The notes under the pieces are model-generated. The model was not told where the DNA came from and ran no database searches. It worked only from the letters and a program-made list of their open reading frames with translations. Positions 24,145 through 33,687 of a stretch of DNA of 64,000 nucleotides are shown here, one piece after another (the first letter of the stretch is position 1; each line of letters opens with the position of its first letter). This DNA comes from Chloroflexota bacterium (lineage in GTDB: Bacteria; Chloroflexota; Anaerolineae; Aggregatilineales; Ch27): positions 33,527 to 97,526 of the forward strand of contig JAIOAT010000009.1 of assembly GCA_019873685.1 (NCBI GenBank), given 5' to 3'. The position numbers and the translations under genes were made by a program.

Positions 24145-26256
24145 ATGACTCACGCCAGCGCCGACCAAGTTGCTCTCCACCAGGCAGACGCCATTCAGCC
24201 CGATCGCATTGTCCGCACCACGTGCGAGTACTGCGGCGTTGGCTGCCAGATTCTCTTGCACGTCAAAAACGGGGTGATCTACCGGGTCAGCGCCCCTTTT
24301 GACGCCGCCCCCAACTATGGCAACCTGTGCGTCAAAGGCCGCTTTGGCCATGATTACGTGTGGCACCGCGACCGCCTGACCACGCCGCTCATCCGGCGCG
24401 ACGGCGTGCTGCAACCCGCCAGCTGGGATGAAGCTCTGAGCCTGGTCGCCAACCGGCTGGCAGCGGTCAAAGCGGCTCATGGCCCGGATGCGATCGCCTT
24501 CCTGTGTAGCGCCAAATGCACCAACGAAGAAAACTACCTGATGCAGAAGCTGGCCCGTCAGGTCATCGGCACGCACAACATCGACCACTGTGCCCGGCTC
24601 TGACACAGCAGTACCGTGACAGGCCTCGTGCAGGCCTTCGGCAGCGGCGCGATGACCAACAGCATCGCTGACATTACCCAGGCGCGAACCATCCTGCTCA
24701 TCGGCACCAATACCACCGCCAACCACCCGGTGATCAGCCTGCAGATCAAGAAGGCCGTGCGCCAGCATGGCGCGGCGCTGATCGTCGCCGATCCCCGCCG
24801 GATCGAGCTGGCTGAATTCGCCACCCTGTTCCTGCAACACGAAGCAGGGACGGACATCGCCCTGCTCAACGGTCTGGCCCACATCATCCTGCGCGAGGGC
24901 CTGCAGGATGAGGCGTTCATCGCTGCCCGTACGGAGAACTACGAGACCTGGCGGGCAGTCGTTGAGGAGTACACCCCGGAGCGCGTCAGCCAGATCACAG
25001 GCGTGCCCGTGGCCGACCTGGAGCGCGCCGCGCAGCTATACGGAAGCCGCAAGCCAGCGGCTATCTTCTATGCGATGGGCATCACCCAGCACACCGTCGG
25101 CCACCAGAATGTGCTGGCGGTCGCCAACCTGGCCATGCTCACGGGCAATATCGGCATCCCCGGCGGTGGCGTGAACCCCCTGCGCGGGCAGAACAACGTC
25201 CAGGGCGCCTGCGACGTGGGCGGGCTGCCCAATGTCTACCCCGGCTACCAGTCCGTGGCGGACGAGAATGTCCGCGCGGCTATGGCCGCCTTCTATGGCG
25301 TCCCCCAGCCACCCCCTGTCCCCGGCCTGACCCTGACCGAGATGATCGACGCCGCCGGGGATGGCCGGGTCAAGGCGCTTTACTTTATGGGGGAAAACCC
25401 CGCCATGAGCGACCCGGACTCGAACCACGTCCGCGAATGCCTGGCCAGAGCAGAATTCCTGGTTGTGCAGGACATCTTCCTGCACGAAACCACCGAGTTC
25501 GCCGATGTCGTCCTGCCAGCGGCCAGTTTTGCGGAAAAAGACGGTACCTTCACCAACACTGAGCGCCGCATCCAGCGCGTACGCCGGGCCTGCGACCCGC
25601 CCGGCCAGGCCCGCCCGGACTGGCAGATCGTGGCGGAAGTCGCCCGGCGGCTGGGTGCACCCGGCTGGGACTACGCCGATCCGGCGGCGATCATGGCCGA
25701 GATCGCGGAAGTCACGCCGATCTATCGCGGCGTGCGCTACGAACGGCTGGAGGATGGCGGTCTGCAATGGCCCTGCCCGGCCCCCGACCATCCCGGCACG
25801 CCGATCCTGCACACGGTGCGCTTCTCGCGCGGGCTGGGGCGCTTCAGCCCGGTGCATCACCAGCCCGCTGCTGAACTGCCCGACGAGGAATATCCCTTCA
25901 TGCTGACCACCGGGCGCATCCTGCAGCACTGGCACACCGGGACGATGACCCGCCGCGTCACCGGCCTTGACCTGCTGGCTCCGGAAGAGCGTGTGGAGAT
26001 TCACCCGCAGGATGCCGCCGCCCTGGGTATTGCCGACGGTGACTGGATCCGCGTCTCGTCGCGGCGCGGGACGGTCACCGCCCGCGCCGGCGTGATGCGC
26101 CGCCCCCGGCCAGGGCTGGTCTTCATGACCTTCCACTATGCCGAGGCGCTGGGGAATGTCCTGACCAATAAGGCGCTGGACCCGATCGCCAAAATTCCGG
26201 AGTATAAGGTCTGCGCGGTAAAGGTGGAGAAGGTCGCGCCGCCCGCTGACCTCTGA
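24145..26256 (+). CDS. fdhF: Formate dehydrogenase alpha subunit, selenocysteine-containing (FdhH/FdhF type)
   Basis: Molybdopterin oxidoreductase of 703 residues that oxidises formate or reduces CO2. The 4Fe-4S site is CEYCGVGCQ plus LCVKGRFG near the N-terminus. The in-frame TGA at 24601-24603 (codon 153) falls in HNIDHCARL-TGA-HSSTVTGL, exactly where E. coli FdhF has selenocysteine (CARVUHGPSVAGL). Downstream the frame is intact: NNVQGACDVGG, GENPAMSDPDSNHV, and the C-terminal molybdopterin-binding part with TTGRILQHWHTGTMTRR and GLVFMTFHYAEA. ATG at 24145 follows GGGAGGAA. It stands alone here, with no electron-transfer subunit, FdhD or hydrogenase gene beside it. Translation as a full-length enzyme needs selABCD and a tRNA-Sec elsewhere in the genome. 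Confidence 0.9.
24601..24637 (+). promoter_or_regulatory. UGA(Sec) codon with candidate bacterial SECIS stem-loop
   Basis: The Sec codon TGA at 24601 is followed at 24621-24637 by AGGCCT-cgtgc-AGGCCT, which can fold into a 6-bp stem with a 5-base loop. Its distance from the UGA fits the range of bacterial SECIS elements, which lie inside the coding region directly after the codon. The loop does not copy the E. coli fdhF loop, so the exact fold is uncertain. Confidence 0.6.
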
Positions 26257-26578
26257 CGCTGTCCCCGGCGGGGTAAGTCCGCTGACAGAAGCGGCGTCAG
26301 CAGAAGCTACAGCAGGCCAGGGTGCCTGGAGTACAATCTAAAAAATTCGTGAAAAATAGACCGGTGCGTTAACTCAACACGGGCGTAACGTTTGGCATCT
26401 GCCGGGAAAGAGGTAACATTGAGGTCAGGTGCATTATGCGACAGGATCACCAGCCGACATTCACGCTGGCCTGACAGGGCCAGGGCCGCCAGACGTTACC
26501 CTCTTCATCGCCCGGCCCGGCATTACATCCCCATTTCGAAACCTGTGCAGGACTGCGCTTTTGTGCAGGAGACAGCCA
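26257..26578. other. Intergenic region ahead of the small FHA gene
   Basis: About 320 bases with no convincing gene. It includes an A-rich stretch near 26335-26360 (CTAAAAAATTCGTGAAAAATAG) that may be part of a promoter for the FHA gene. No clear hairpin terminator was seen after the formate dehydrogenase gene. Confidence 0.4.
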
Positions 26579-27118
26579 GTGAGCACCATCACCTGTCCAA
26601 GCTGCAACCAGCCTAACCCGGACACCAACCTGTTCTGCTCCCATTGCGGCGAGATGCTGGATCGCTTCCAGAAGACGCCCAAGATCGATGTCGGCAACCT
26701 GCGCGTCAACTATCCCCAGTGGGGCAACGCCCGCATCTCCAGCCGCCACCGCCTGGTCTTGCGTCTGGTCAACTCCATGAAACAGATCCGGATCGATCTG
26801 GTGGAAAATCAGCCGGTGACGCTGGGGCGCGCCGACCCGCTGGCGGATATCCTGCCTGACTACGACCTGAGCCGCTACAACGGCCTGGCGATGGGCGTTT
26901 CACGCCGCCATGCCTCGCTGGTCATGCAGGATAACACCCTGCAGATCACTGACCTGGACAGCACCAACGGCACCTACCTCAACGGCAAGCGCCTGATCCC
27001 CTACCGTCCCAACATCCTGCGCGACGGCGACGAGATCCGCCTGGGCGACCTGCGCATGCTGGCGATGTTTGTGGAAGTCACCGACCCCTTCGATCGCGCT
27101 CAGGAAGCCCACCGCTGA
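26579..27118 (+). CDS. Zinc-ribbon and FHA-domain protein
   Basis: 179-residue cytoplasmic protein. An N-terminal zinc ribbon (CPSCNQPNPDTNLFCSHCGE, two CxxC pairs) is followed by an FHA phosphothreonine-binding domain at about 60-165 with the canonical residues: TLGRAD, SRRHASL and DLDSTNGTYLNGKRL. Such proteins bind targets phosphorylated by Ser/Thr kinases, and an FHA-containing Ser/Thr kinase is encoded at 38138. The GTG at 26579 follows CAGGAG; the open frame extends further upstream but without family similarity. It converges on the histidine kinase gene to its right. Confidence 0.88.
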   Translation: MSTITCPSCNQPNPDTNLFCSHCGEMLDRFQKTPKIDVGNLRVNYPQWGNARISSRHRLVLRLVNSMKQIRIDLVENQPVTLGRADPLADILPDYDLSRYNGLAMGVSRRHASLVMQDNTLQITDLDSTNGTYLNGKRLIPYRPNILRDGDEIRLGDLRMLAMFVEVTDPFDRAQEAHR

Positions 27119-27297
27119 CCTGCGGTCTCCCCCACCCGCTGGTGAAAAACGCCAGGCGGCGTCACCCGCGCCGTGAAACCTGCTCTGGTAGCGTCTCCCC
27201 GCAGGCGAGAAAGCCAGACACTCCCTTAGCCCCCCTGACGGGGACAAGGGATCGAGGGTTAGGAGCTAAGAATGCAGAACAGGCTTCAGCGCGCAGG

Positions 27298-29712
27298 TCA
27301 AATACCCGGCGGTGTGTGGGGCAAAGTCACCGTAAAGACCGTTCCTTTTCCCTCCTGGCTCTCACAGGTAATCGTACCGCCATGCAGGTCCACCGACTGC
27401 TTGACGATCGCCAGGCCCAGCCCTGTGCCGGAGGCGCTGCCAACATTCTGGCCACGGTAGAACGGTTCGAAGAGATGTTCCTGATCGGCCTGCGGAATGC
27501 CGATACCCTGATCCTGAATCCGAAAGACCACCTGAGACGGCTCACAGTCTACAGTAAACCTGACCGGGCGACCCTCAGGGGAGTACTTGATAGCGTTAGA
27601 AAGCAGGTTGCTCAGGATGTTGCGCACCAGGCTGGCATCCAGGTTGACCGCATTGCAGTCCCCCCGGCTGGAGAATTCGATCCTCTGCGTTGACGCCGTG
27701 ACCTGCCGGACCCTGTCGATCACCTCCCGGCAGAAGGGAACAACATCCAGCGGCTCAGGGCTGAAAGTTGTGCGGCCCGATTCGGCGCGTCCCAGCACCA
27801 GAATGTCATCCAGCAACTCCACCATAACATCGATCTGCTTGTAAATCTCGCTAACCTTGGCCCGCTTCTGTTCGGCAGTCAGCCGGTCTCCATAACGATC
27901 GATCAGGCTCAAGCCCACCTTGATCACCGCCAGCGGATTACGCAGGTCGTGTGCGGCCATCGACACATAACGCGACTTGAGCTCGCTGACCTCCATCTCA
28001 TGCCGGAGCATCTGGCGCAGCTGGGCCTCAACCCGCCGGCGTTCGGTGATGTCGCGCAGGCTACAAACAACGCCTTCAACAACCCCTTCCCCGATGATGG
28101 GCGAGAGCACCACATCGGCATCGAACGACACACGGCCCTCGCAGTGAACACCGGCTTCCAGCCGCCGGGACTGGCGTGTTGTAATGACTTCGGCGAACGT
28201 CTGCTGCACCGTCTTCACATACTGGGGCTGGATCACTTTAACAAGAGGGCGCCCCAGGGCCTCGCTCGCCCTGCAGTGGAGTGCTTCCTCAAAAGCCGGG
28301 TTGACCTGTTCGATTGCGCCATCCGGCCGGCACAGGATAATCACATCCTTGCTGCTGTTGAGAATCGCTTCCGTGCGCTCCTTGGCCAGGGCAAGCTCAG
28401 CCGTGCGCTCGATCACCCGCTGTTCGAGCTCGTCAATCAGCCTTGCACCGAACATGGCCGCCGCAACCTGCGGCGCCAGGGCGTTCAGGAAGTGCAGCGA
28501 ATCTTCCGAATAACTATCCGGCTGGTAGCTCAGAACCTCGATGACGCCAATCGCCTCGCCCTTATACATCAGCGGTACGATCAGCACTGAGCGTGGCTGC
28601 GCGGCCTCCCCGCGACACTCAAGGGCATCCAGATGACCGAGTTCCTGGTGGGCCGGGATGGTTTCCCGGTAGGCCTGGTAGTCCGCCAGGCGGAGCGGCT
28701 CCTTTGAGCGGATGACCTGGCTCTGTATCCCCAGACCTTCCGCATGCAGAGGGATGGGAGGAAACCGGCCCACATCAATGGGTGTACCGTTGCATTGCGC
28801 ATACACACAGTGGATCAGGTTATCGGCAGGTGTGTAGGAGGAAATGACCAGCCCGTCACACGGCATCACCTGTGCAATAGCGGCGTAGGTCGTTTCGTAG
28901 ATTTCCTGCAGTTCGAGGGTTTCACCGAGTTTTTTACCCACCTCGTACAACTGAGCGATCTGCTCACTATAGCGGCGCAGGTTTTCCTCGGCCTGCTTGC
29001 GCGCGGTGATATCGGTCACAATGTGAACAAGGCCGCCCAGCTGCCCCGACTCGTTGACAATGGGGTTAGTGGTGATATTCAGCCAGCGCCCCTCACGCAG
29101 CAACTCCAGATGCGTTTCGGGATCATCGATGGAGGCGGATACAGGCACCCCCATCAGTTCCCGGCAGTTGCGCCCGATAACTTCCTCTGGCGATCGCCCC
29201 AGAATGGCCGCGAGCGACCGGTTGCAGCGCTGCACCACCCCATCCGGATCGGTCATGCAAATGCCGTTGGAAAGCGCGTCAAAAGTCGTCTGCCACTGCT
29301 GCGCAGCAAAGCGGGCACGTTCTTCCGCCTCTCGTGTGCGCAGCAGCGCGTTCACATAGGCCAGCAAAACGGGCGGCTCAACCGGATGAGTCAGGTAACC
29401 ATCTGCGCCGCTGGATAGGCCAGTGACCTTAGAATCGCTGTCAAGGTAGGTAGCCGAAATCATCAGGATTGGGGTATGCCTCACCTCTGGATCGCTGCGG
29501 ATCTGCTGGCAAACAGTGAAGCCATTCATGTCCGGCAGGTTGATATCCAGCACGATAAGGTCTGGCCTGGTCCGTGCCACCTTCAGGGCTTCCGTCCCTG
29601 AGGGAGCTTCAACGATGTCAAATCCAGCATGACGCAGGACTCGCCCCACCGCATACCGGCTAGGGGAGTTGTCATCGACGATGAGGATTCGCCTGGCTTT
29701 TTGCGCGGCCAT
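27298..29712 (-). CDS. Hybrid histidine kinase: receiver-PAS-GAF-PAS-HisKA-HATPase
   Basis: 804-residue soluble sensor kinase. Order: receiver 8-125 with phospho-Asp56 (VLDINLPD), PAS about 135-245 (ending TDITARKQAEENL), GAF about 255-430, PAS about 450-565, HisKA with His588 in AAHDLRNPL, and an HATPase with N-box NLLSNAIKYSPEG and G-boxes DQGIGIP and GTGLGLAIVK. In the receiver the usual KP pair reads THP, so the conserved Lys is missing. It has no membrane segment. It is the last gene of the stressosome operon, one base after the preceding stop. The location of the receiver at the N-terminus suggests it takes a signal from another kinase. Confidence 0.92.
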   Translation of the reverse strand: MAAQKARRILIVDDNSPSRYAVGRVLRHAGFDIVEAPSGTEALKVARTRPDLIVLDINLPDMNGFTVCQQIRSDPEVRHTPILMISATYLDSDSKVTGLSSGADGYLTHPVEPPVLLAYVNALLRTREAEERARFAAQQWQTTFDALSNGICMTDPDGVVQRCNRSLAAILGRSPEEVIGRNCRELMGVPVSASIDDPETHLELLREGRWLNITTNPIVNESGQLGGLVHIVTDITARKQAEENLRRYSEQIAQLYEVGKKLGETLELQEIYETTYAAIAQVMPCDGLVISSYTPADNLIHCVYAQCNGTPIDVGRFPPIPLHAEGLGIQSQVIRSKEPLRLADYQAYRETIPAHQELGHLDALECRGEAAQPRSVLIVPLMYKGEAIGVIEVLSYQPDSYSEDSLHFLNALAPQVAAAMFGARLIDELEQRVIERTAELALAKERTEAILNSSKDVIILCRPDGAIEQVNPAFEEALHCRASEALGRPLVKVIQPQYVKTVQQTFAEVITTRQSRRLEAGVHCEGRVSFDADVVLSPIIGEGVVEGVVCSLRDITERRRVEAQLRQMLRHEMEVSELKSRYVSMAAHDLRNPLAVIKVGLSLIDRYGDRLTAEQKRAKVSEIYKQIDVMVELLDDILVLGRAESGRTTFSPEPLDVVPFCREVIDRVRQVTASTQRIEFSSRGDCNAVNLDASLVRNILSNLLSNAIKYSPEGRPVRFTVDCEPSQVVFRIQDQGIGIPQADQEHLFEPFYRGQNVGSASGTGLGLAIVKQSVDLHGGTITCESQEGKGTVFTVTLPHTPPGI

Positions 29713-29713
29713 A

Positions 29714-31831
29714 TCACATTTGCTCCTTAACGAGCATGCTGCGGATCAAAGCAAGCAGCGCCTCGCTGGTGACGACCGTCTTGGAAAGAACAGCTTCCGC
29801 GGAGGCCATCAACTGGTGATGCTCCTCTGGGGTTAGTTCCTTTGAGGAGAAGATAATCACCGGGATGTCCCGCGTCTTCTGATCAGCCTTCAGGGCATCC
29901 AGGACTTCAAAGCCGCTCATCCCCGGCATCAGCAGGTCAAGGAAGATAACCTCCGGGGCCAGTTCACGCGCCCGTTGCAGGCCCTCAGCCCCGTCGGCGG
30001 CTTCTATGACGGTGTAGTACTTGCCTACCGCCTTCTTGAAGGTGTACCGCCCTACATCGTCATCGTCGATCAGCAGGATCGTTTGCGCTACACCAAGCTG
30101 GCGGAGCTTGGCCAGCAGCCAGCCTTTGGGCACAGGCTTAATGACATATTCCAGCGCCCCCAGCAACGCCGCGATCTTCCTGCCGCGTTCAAACACCGTT
30201 GCCACGACAACGGGAATATCCCGCAGGCTTTCGTCGCTCTTGAGCTGAACCAGGAATTCCAGGCCGCTCTCTTCCGGCATCAGGATGTCCAGGATGATGG
30301 CGACCGGTCGAATCCTGGCCAGTATCTGCCATGCCTGCTTGAGCGAACGCACGGCAATTACCCTGAACTCGGTGTCTTCGAAGATGTGCTCATAGTGCCC
30401 GATGTCTTCAGGTTCGTCTTCGACCACCAGCACCGGAAGGCGCACACCCTCCACCCGCGACGAGGCATCGTCCTGGGAAGGCGCCGGGACGACCTGCGGA
30501 TAGACCAGCGGAACGGTCAGCGTGAAGGTTGATCCTTTGCCGGGTGCAGACTGCACGGTCAGGCTGCCGCCCAGCAACTCCGCCAGTTGCTTGGAGATGG
30601 AAAGGCCAAGCCCTGTGCCGGTAGTCCGCTTATGCAGGTGCGTATGCAGCTGGGCGTAATCCTGAAACAGATATTCCTGATCTTCGGCGGAAATCCCGAT
30701 GCCTGTATCAGATACCGCGAAAATCGCCTGCGAGCCGGTGGAGTCCAGGCTGACGGAAACCCGCACTTCCCCCGCTTCGGTGAACTTGTAGGCGTTGGAA
30801 ATGAGGTTCCTGAGGATCTGGGCAACCTTCTTTTGATCGGTGAGGAACACCGGGAAGTCCGCCGGTTCATCGAACACCAGAGCCAGATCCGGCTTGGTGA
30901 AGAGCGGCTTAAAGATGCCGCGCAGACCGCCGGTGAGCTGGCTCAATTCAAAAGTCGTCGGTTCAACTTCAAGCTTCCCTTTTTCAAGCTTGGCCAGGTC
31001 CAGGATGTTCCCGACCATATCCAGCAGGTCCTGCGCGGAACTCTGAATCAGTTTGACCTGCTGCTCCTGTTCGCTGGTCAGATCGCCGTCGAGCCGGTCC
31101 AGCAGGATGCGTGTCAGCGCCACGATGGAACCCAGCGGGGTGCGGACTTCGTGACTCATGATGGAAAGGTAGCGAGACTTTTGCGCGTTAGCGGCACGCA
31201 ACTGCTGGGCCTGTTCCTCAAGCTCGGCATACAGGGCCATCACGCCCTGGTTGGTTTCCGCCAGTTCCTGGTTTAGCTGGGTCAACTGGATCTGCCGTTG
31301 GCGCAAATCTTCAAGAATATCGGTCAGCTCCTGATTCTGCTGCCTGATCTCTTCCAGCGTGTTCTGCGGCGTTAGCTGGGTCAGCTCGGTGACCAGACTC
31401 GCGATGCGCTGCGCCGTAATGAACGGCCCCGGCAAAGCCTTTTCCAGGGATACCACCGTGCCCTCACGGGGGGATGACTCAACCGTCAGCTGATCCATCA
31501 GGCGCCGGGCGCTGGTGATGCCGGCGCTCACTTCGGGAGCCAGCGGTTCCGCAAAAGCGGCCTGCAGACCAGCGTGGCCTTTGTTCCTGTCGCTGACCGT
31601 GATAAGCAGAGTCTGGGAAGTGCCCTCACTTTTTAGGGAAAAGGCCACCTCGCCCCGTTTGAGGGTAGCAAAGGCCACACGCACGACCTCGGATACCGCC
31701 GTGGCCACGCGCACCTGATCCTGCTTGTCCAGGCCCAGCCGGTCCGCAATCGTCCTGGCCAGTGACCGCGCCTTGGCAATATCTTCCTCATAACGCAGAC
31801 TCATGAGATAAATCGGTATCTGTGTGCCCAT
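29714..31831 (-). CDS. Hybrid histidine kinase with N-terminal RsbT/RsbW-like ATPase domain and two receivers
   Basis: 705 residues. An N-terminal HATPase_c_2-like domain (about 5-135, LGLDKQDQVRVATAVSEVVRVAF) resembles anti-sigma/RsbT kinases but its glycine boxes are weak. A coiled coil spans 155-218, then HisKA with His227 (SIMSHEVRTPL), HATPase about 335-442 (NLISNAYKF, DTGIGIS, GTGLGLSISK), receiver 1 with Asp515 and receiver 2 with Asp632. The C-terminus ends without an Hpt domain. It follows the RsbX-like gene by 16 bases. The N-terminal domain offers a way for the kinase to dock with stressosome partners; that is inference. Confidence 0.9.
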   Translation of the reverse strand: MGTQIPIYLMSLRYEEDIAKARSLARTIADRLGLDKQDQVRVATAVSEVVRVAFATLKRGEVAFSLKSEGTSQTLLITVSDRNKGHAGLQAAFAEPLAPEVSAGITSARRLMDQLTVESSPREGTVVSLEKALPGPFITAQRIASLVTELTQLTPQNTLEEIRQQNQELTDILEDLRQRQIQLTQLNQELAETNQGVMALYAELEEQAQQLRAANAQKSRYLSIMSHEVRTPLGSIVALTRILLDRLDGDLTSEQEQQVKLIQSSAQDLLDMVGNILDLAKLEKGKLEVEPTTFELSQLTGGLRGIFKPLFTKPDLALVFDEPADFPVFLTDQKKVAQILRNLISNAYKFTEAGEVRVSVSLDSTGSQAIFAVSDTGIGISAEDQEYLFQDYAQLHTHLHKRTTGTGLGLSISKQLAELLGGSLTVQSAPGKGSTFTLTVPLVYPQVVPAPSQDDASSRVEGVRLPVLVVEDEPEDIGHYEHIFEDTEFRVIAVRSLKQAWQILARIRPVAIILDILMPEESGLEFLVQLKSDESLRDIPVVVATVFERGRKIAALLGALEYVIKPVPKGWLLAKLRQLGVAQTILLIDDDDVGRYTFKKAVGKYYTVIEAADGAEGLQRARELAPEVIFLDLLMPGMSGFEVLDALKADQKTRDIPVIIFSSKELTPEEHHQLMASAEAVLSKTVVTSEALLALIRSMLVKEQM

Positions 31832-31847
31832 AGCTGCTTCCCATCAG

Positions 31848-32894
31848 TTACCTGGCAGGCAGGCGGCCAACCCAGATGGTCAGATCATCGGTGCCGCGTG
31901 CATGATCGTAATACAGTCGCCCGGCGATCAAAGACGGATGCCTGTGAAACAACCCCGGATAATTCCCCATGCTCCAGTGCATCGTCAATCCATCAGAATG
32001 CATCACCAGCAAATCACCCGCCGTATAGGGGTAGATGAATTCCACCGCTTTTCGCATCGAGTGGCCGACCGTGCCGGAAAGCGAAACCAGCCCGCGCTGG
32101 CCATCCGGCGAGACAATCACGCCCGCAATATTGCCCACCCCCACATGGCGGATGATCTTGCCGGCATAGTCAATTTCCGCCACCGCCACGGAAGCCCCGC
32201 GAGTATGAAGCAGACTGGCATGAAGCGTTTCCACCAGCCTCACGAGGGGTAGATCTGGATTCGCCAGGAAGATCTGAACGGCCTCAGTGGCGGCAATTTC
32301 GGCCAGGGGGCCGTGACCCAGGCCATCGACAACCAGCACCCGGCTTGAATCGGGGCCGTGCCAGGAGGCCCAGCCATCGCCGTTCTGCGACTCTGTCGCC
32401 AGCGGCAGGCACACCGCCCCGGCCTCCAGGGAGGGGAAAGTCCCATAGCTATCCGGCAGCTTTGTCCACAGCCGGGTGAGTATTGCCGTGCCAAGCTGTG
32501 GCAGCGAATAAATATCAAACTGGGTAGCCAGACGGGATACCGCACCCAGCCCGGTCCCCGCGCTGCCGGCCGTGGAATAGCCGTCCCGCATGCATGCGGC
32601 GACATTGTTCATGCCCGGCCCTTTGTCCAGCGCACGCACTTCAATCCCGTCCGCCCCATTCTGGTTCAGGGCTTTCAGCAATAGAGCGCCGCCTGTGGTG
32701 TGCTTGGCCAGGTTGGAAGCCAGCTCTGTGACCAGGATCGCCGCCTTGCCCGCCAGAACTTCGCTGAACCCCAGGGAGGCCGCCAGTTTTATCACCTGGC
32801 GACGCGCATCGCCGATCTGCGAATGGTCACTGACCGGTATGAGAATATCCTGTGCCATGCTACTGGCTGTGTATGCCATCGCCACGTCTGCCAC
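31848..32894 (-). CDS. RsbT-like ATPase domain fused to an RsbX/SpoIIE-type phosphatase
   Basis: 348 residues in two parts. Residues about 15-145 form an HATPase_c_2 domain (VTELASNLAKHTTGG, DKGPGMNN, GTGLGAVSRLATQ). Residues about 155-345 form a PP2C/SpoIIE-like phosphatase with VVDGLGHGPLAEIAATEA, HSDGLTMHW and DDLTIWV metal motifs. In Bacillus, RsbX resets the stressosome by dephosphorylating RsbR and RsbS; the fusion of an RsbT-like domain to it is common outside Firmicutes. A second start 36 bases in (32858) is possible. It is 12 bases behind rsbT. Confidence 0.88.
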   Translation of the reverse strand: MADVAMAYTASSMAQDILIPVSDHSQIGDARRQVIKLAASLGFSEVLAGKAAILVTELASNLAKHTTGGALLLKALNQNGADGIEVRALDKGPGMNNVAACMRDGYSTAGSAGTGLGAVSRLATQFDIYSLPQLGTAILTRLWTKLPDSYGTFPSLEAGAVCLPLATESQNGDGWASWHGPDSSRVLVVDGLGHGPLAEIAATEAVQIFLANPDLPLVRLVETLHASLLHTRGASVAVAEIDYAGKIIRHVGVGNIAGVIVSPDGQRGLVSLSGTVGHSMRKAVEFIYPYTAGDLLVMHSDGLTMHWSMGNYPGLFHRHPSLIAGRLYYDHARGTDDLTIWVGRLPAR

Positions 32895-32906
32895 ACCGTT
32901 ACGTTA

Positions 32907-33311
32907 TCATGCCCACATTACAATCGTCACACGTGTGCCCCGGCCTACCCAGGACTCAATCTCAAACTCGTGGACCAGTCTCTTGGCGCCACCCAGACCG
33001 AGGCCCAGGCCGTTGCCGGTGGTGTAACCGTCCTGCATAGCCAGATTGATGTCCGGGATGCCCGGTCCATGATCTTCAAAGGTCAGGCGGATGCCCTGAT
33101 TGCCTCGGTTGGAGACGATCTCGATCTGCATAGTCCCGCCGCCGCCATGCACATAAACGTTACGCGCCAGTTCGCTGACGGCGGTCACGAGCTTCGTCTG
33201 GTTGGTCAGGCCGATGCCAAGCTCCTGTGCATAGGTACGTGCAATGCGCCGGGCGCGCACGATATCGTCTTCCGACTGAATCGGCACCCGCTCATTCCCC
33301 GGCGGTGTCAT
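32907..33311 (-). CDS. rsbT: Stressosome switch kinase RsbT
   Basis: 134-residue serine/threonine switch kinase of the GHKL fold. The N-box is SELARNVYVHGGGG (Asn51), the G1 box EDHGPGIPD (Asp80) and the G2 loop GNGLGLGLGGAKRL. In the known system it phosphorylates RsbS and RsbR in the stressosome, is then released and activates a partner (RsbU in Bacillus). No RsbU or sigma-B-like gene is nearby. Its start overlaps the end of rsbS by 20 bases, with GGAGAG upstream, so RsbS and RsbT are made together. Confidence 0.95.
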   Translation of the reverse strand: MTPPGNERVPIQSEDDIVRARRIARTYAQELGIGLTNQTKLVTAVSELARNVYVHGGGGTMQIEIVSNRGNQGIRLTFEDHGPGIPDINLAMQDGYTTGNGLGLGLGGAKRLVHEFEIESWVGRGTRVTIVMWA

Positions 33312-33687
33312 CCGAAGACTCTCCTGTCAGAGGCCCCCTTATCTTCTTGAGCAGCTGCACGCCCTTCTCAGCATTGAGCGCGGTATAAACCCCATGGAAT
33401 GACAACCCAAGCTCCACCAGCGTGATCGCCACAGCGGGCTGCATCCCGACCAGCACAGTCTCCGCGTCCATCATCCGCGCCATCTCCGCCGTGTTGGCGA
33501 TCACACGGGCGGTGAACGAGTCCACCAGATCCAGCGCCGAAATGTCAATCAGCACGCCGCGCGCGCCGGTCTCCGCAATCAGGCGCATCAGATCATCCTG
33601 CATCGCCATCACCAGGCGATCATGCAGTTCAAACTGAATCGTAACGAGGAGCAGGTCGCCCATCCTCAGAATCGGGATACGGTCCAT
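33292..33687 (-). CDS. rsbS: Stressosome scaffold STAS protein RsbS
   Basis: 131-residue single-STAS-domain protein. The phosphoacceptor region reads VLIDISALDLVDSFTARVIANTAEMARMM, with Ser57 in place of the RsbT target Ser59 of Bacillus RsbS, followed by VGMQPAVAITLVELG, which is nearly invariant in RsbS. It builds the stressosome core with RsbR and holds RsbT inactive until stress. The C-terminal tail (GPLTGESSDDTAGE) is longer and more acidic than in Bacillus and lies in the region overlapping rsbT. Confidence 0.95.
   Translation of the reverse strand: MDRIPILRMGDLLLVTIQFELHDRLVMAMQDDLMRLIAETGARGVLIDISALDLVDSFTARVIANTAEMARMMDAETVLVGMQPAVAITLVELGLSFHGVYTALNAEKGVQLLKKIRGPLTGESSDDTAGE

Noticed and set aside
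24145..24603. Truncated formate dehydrogenase pseudogene
   Set aside because: The only stop is a TGA at the known selenocysteine site and the remaining frame is intact over 550 codons.
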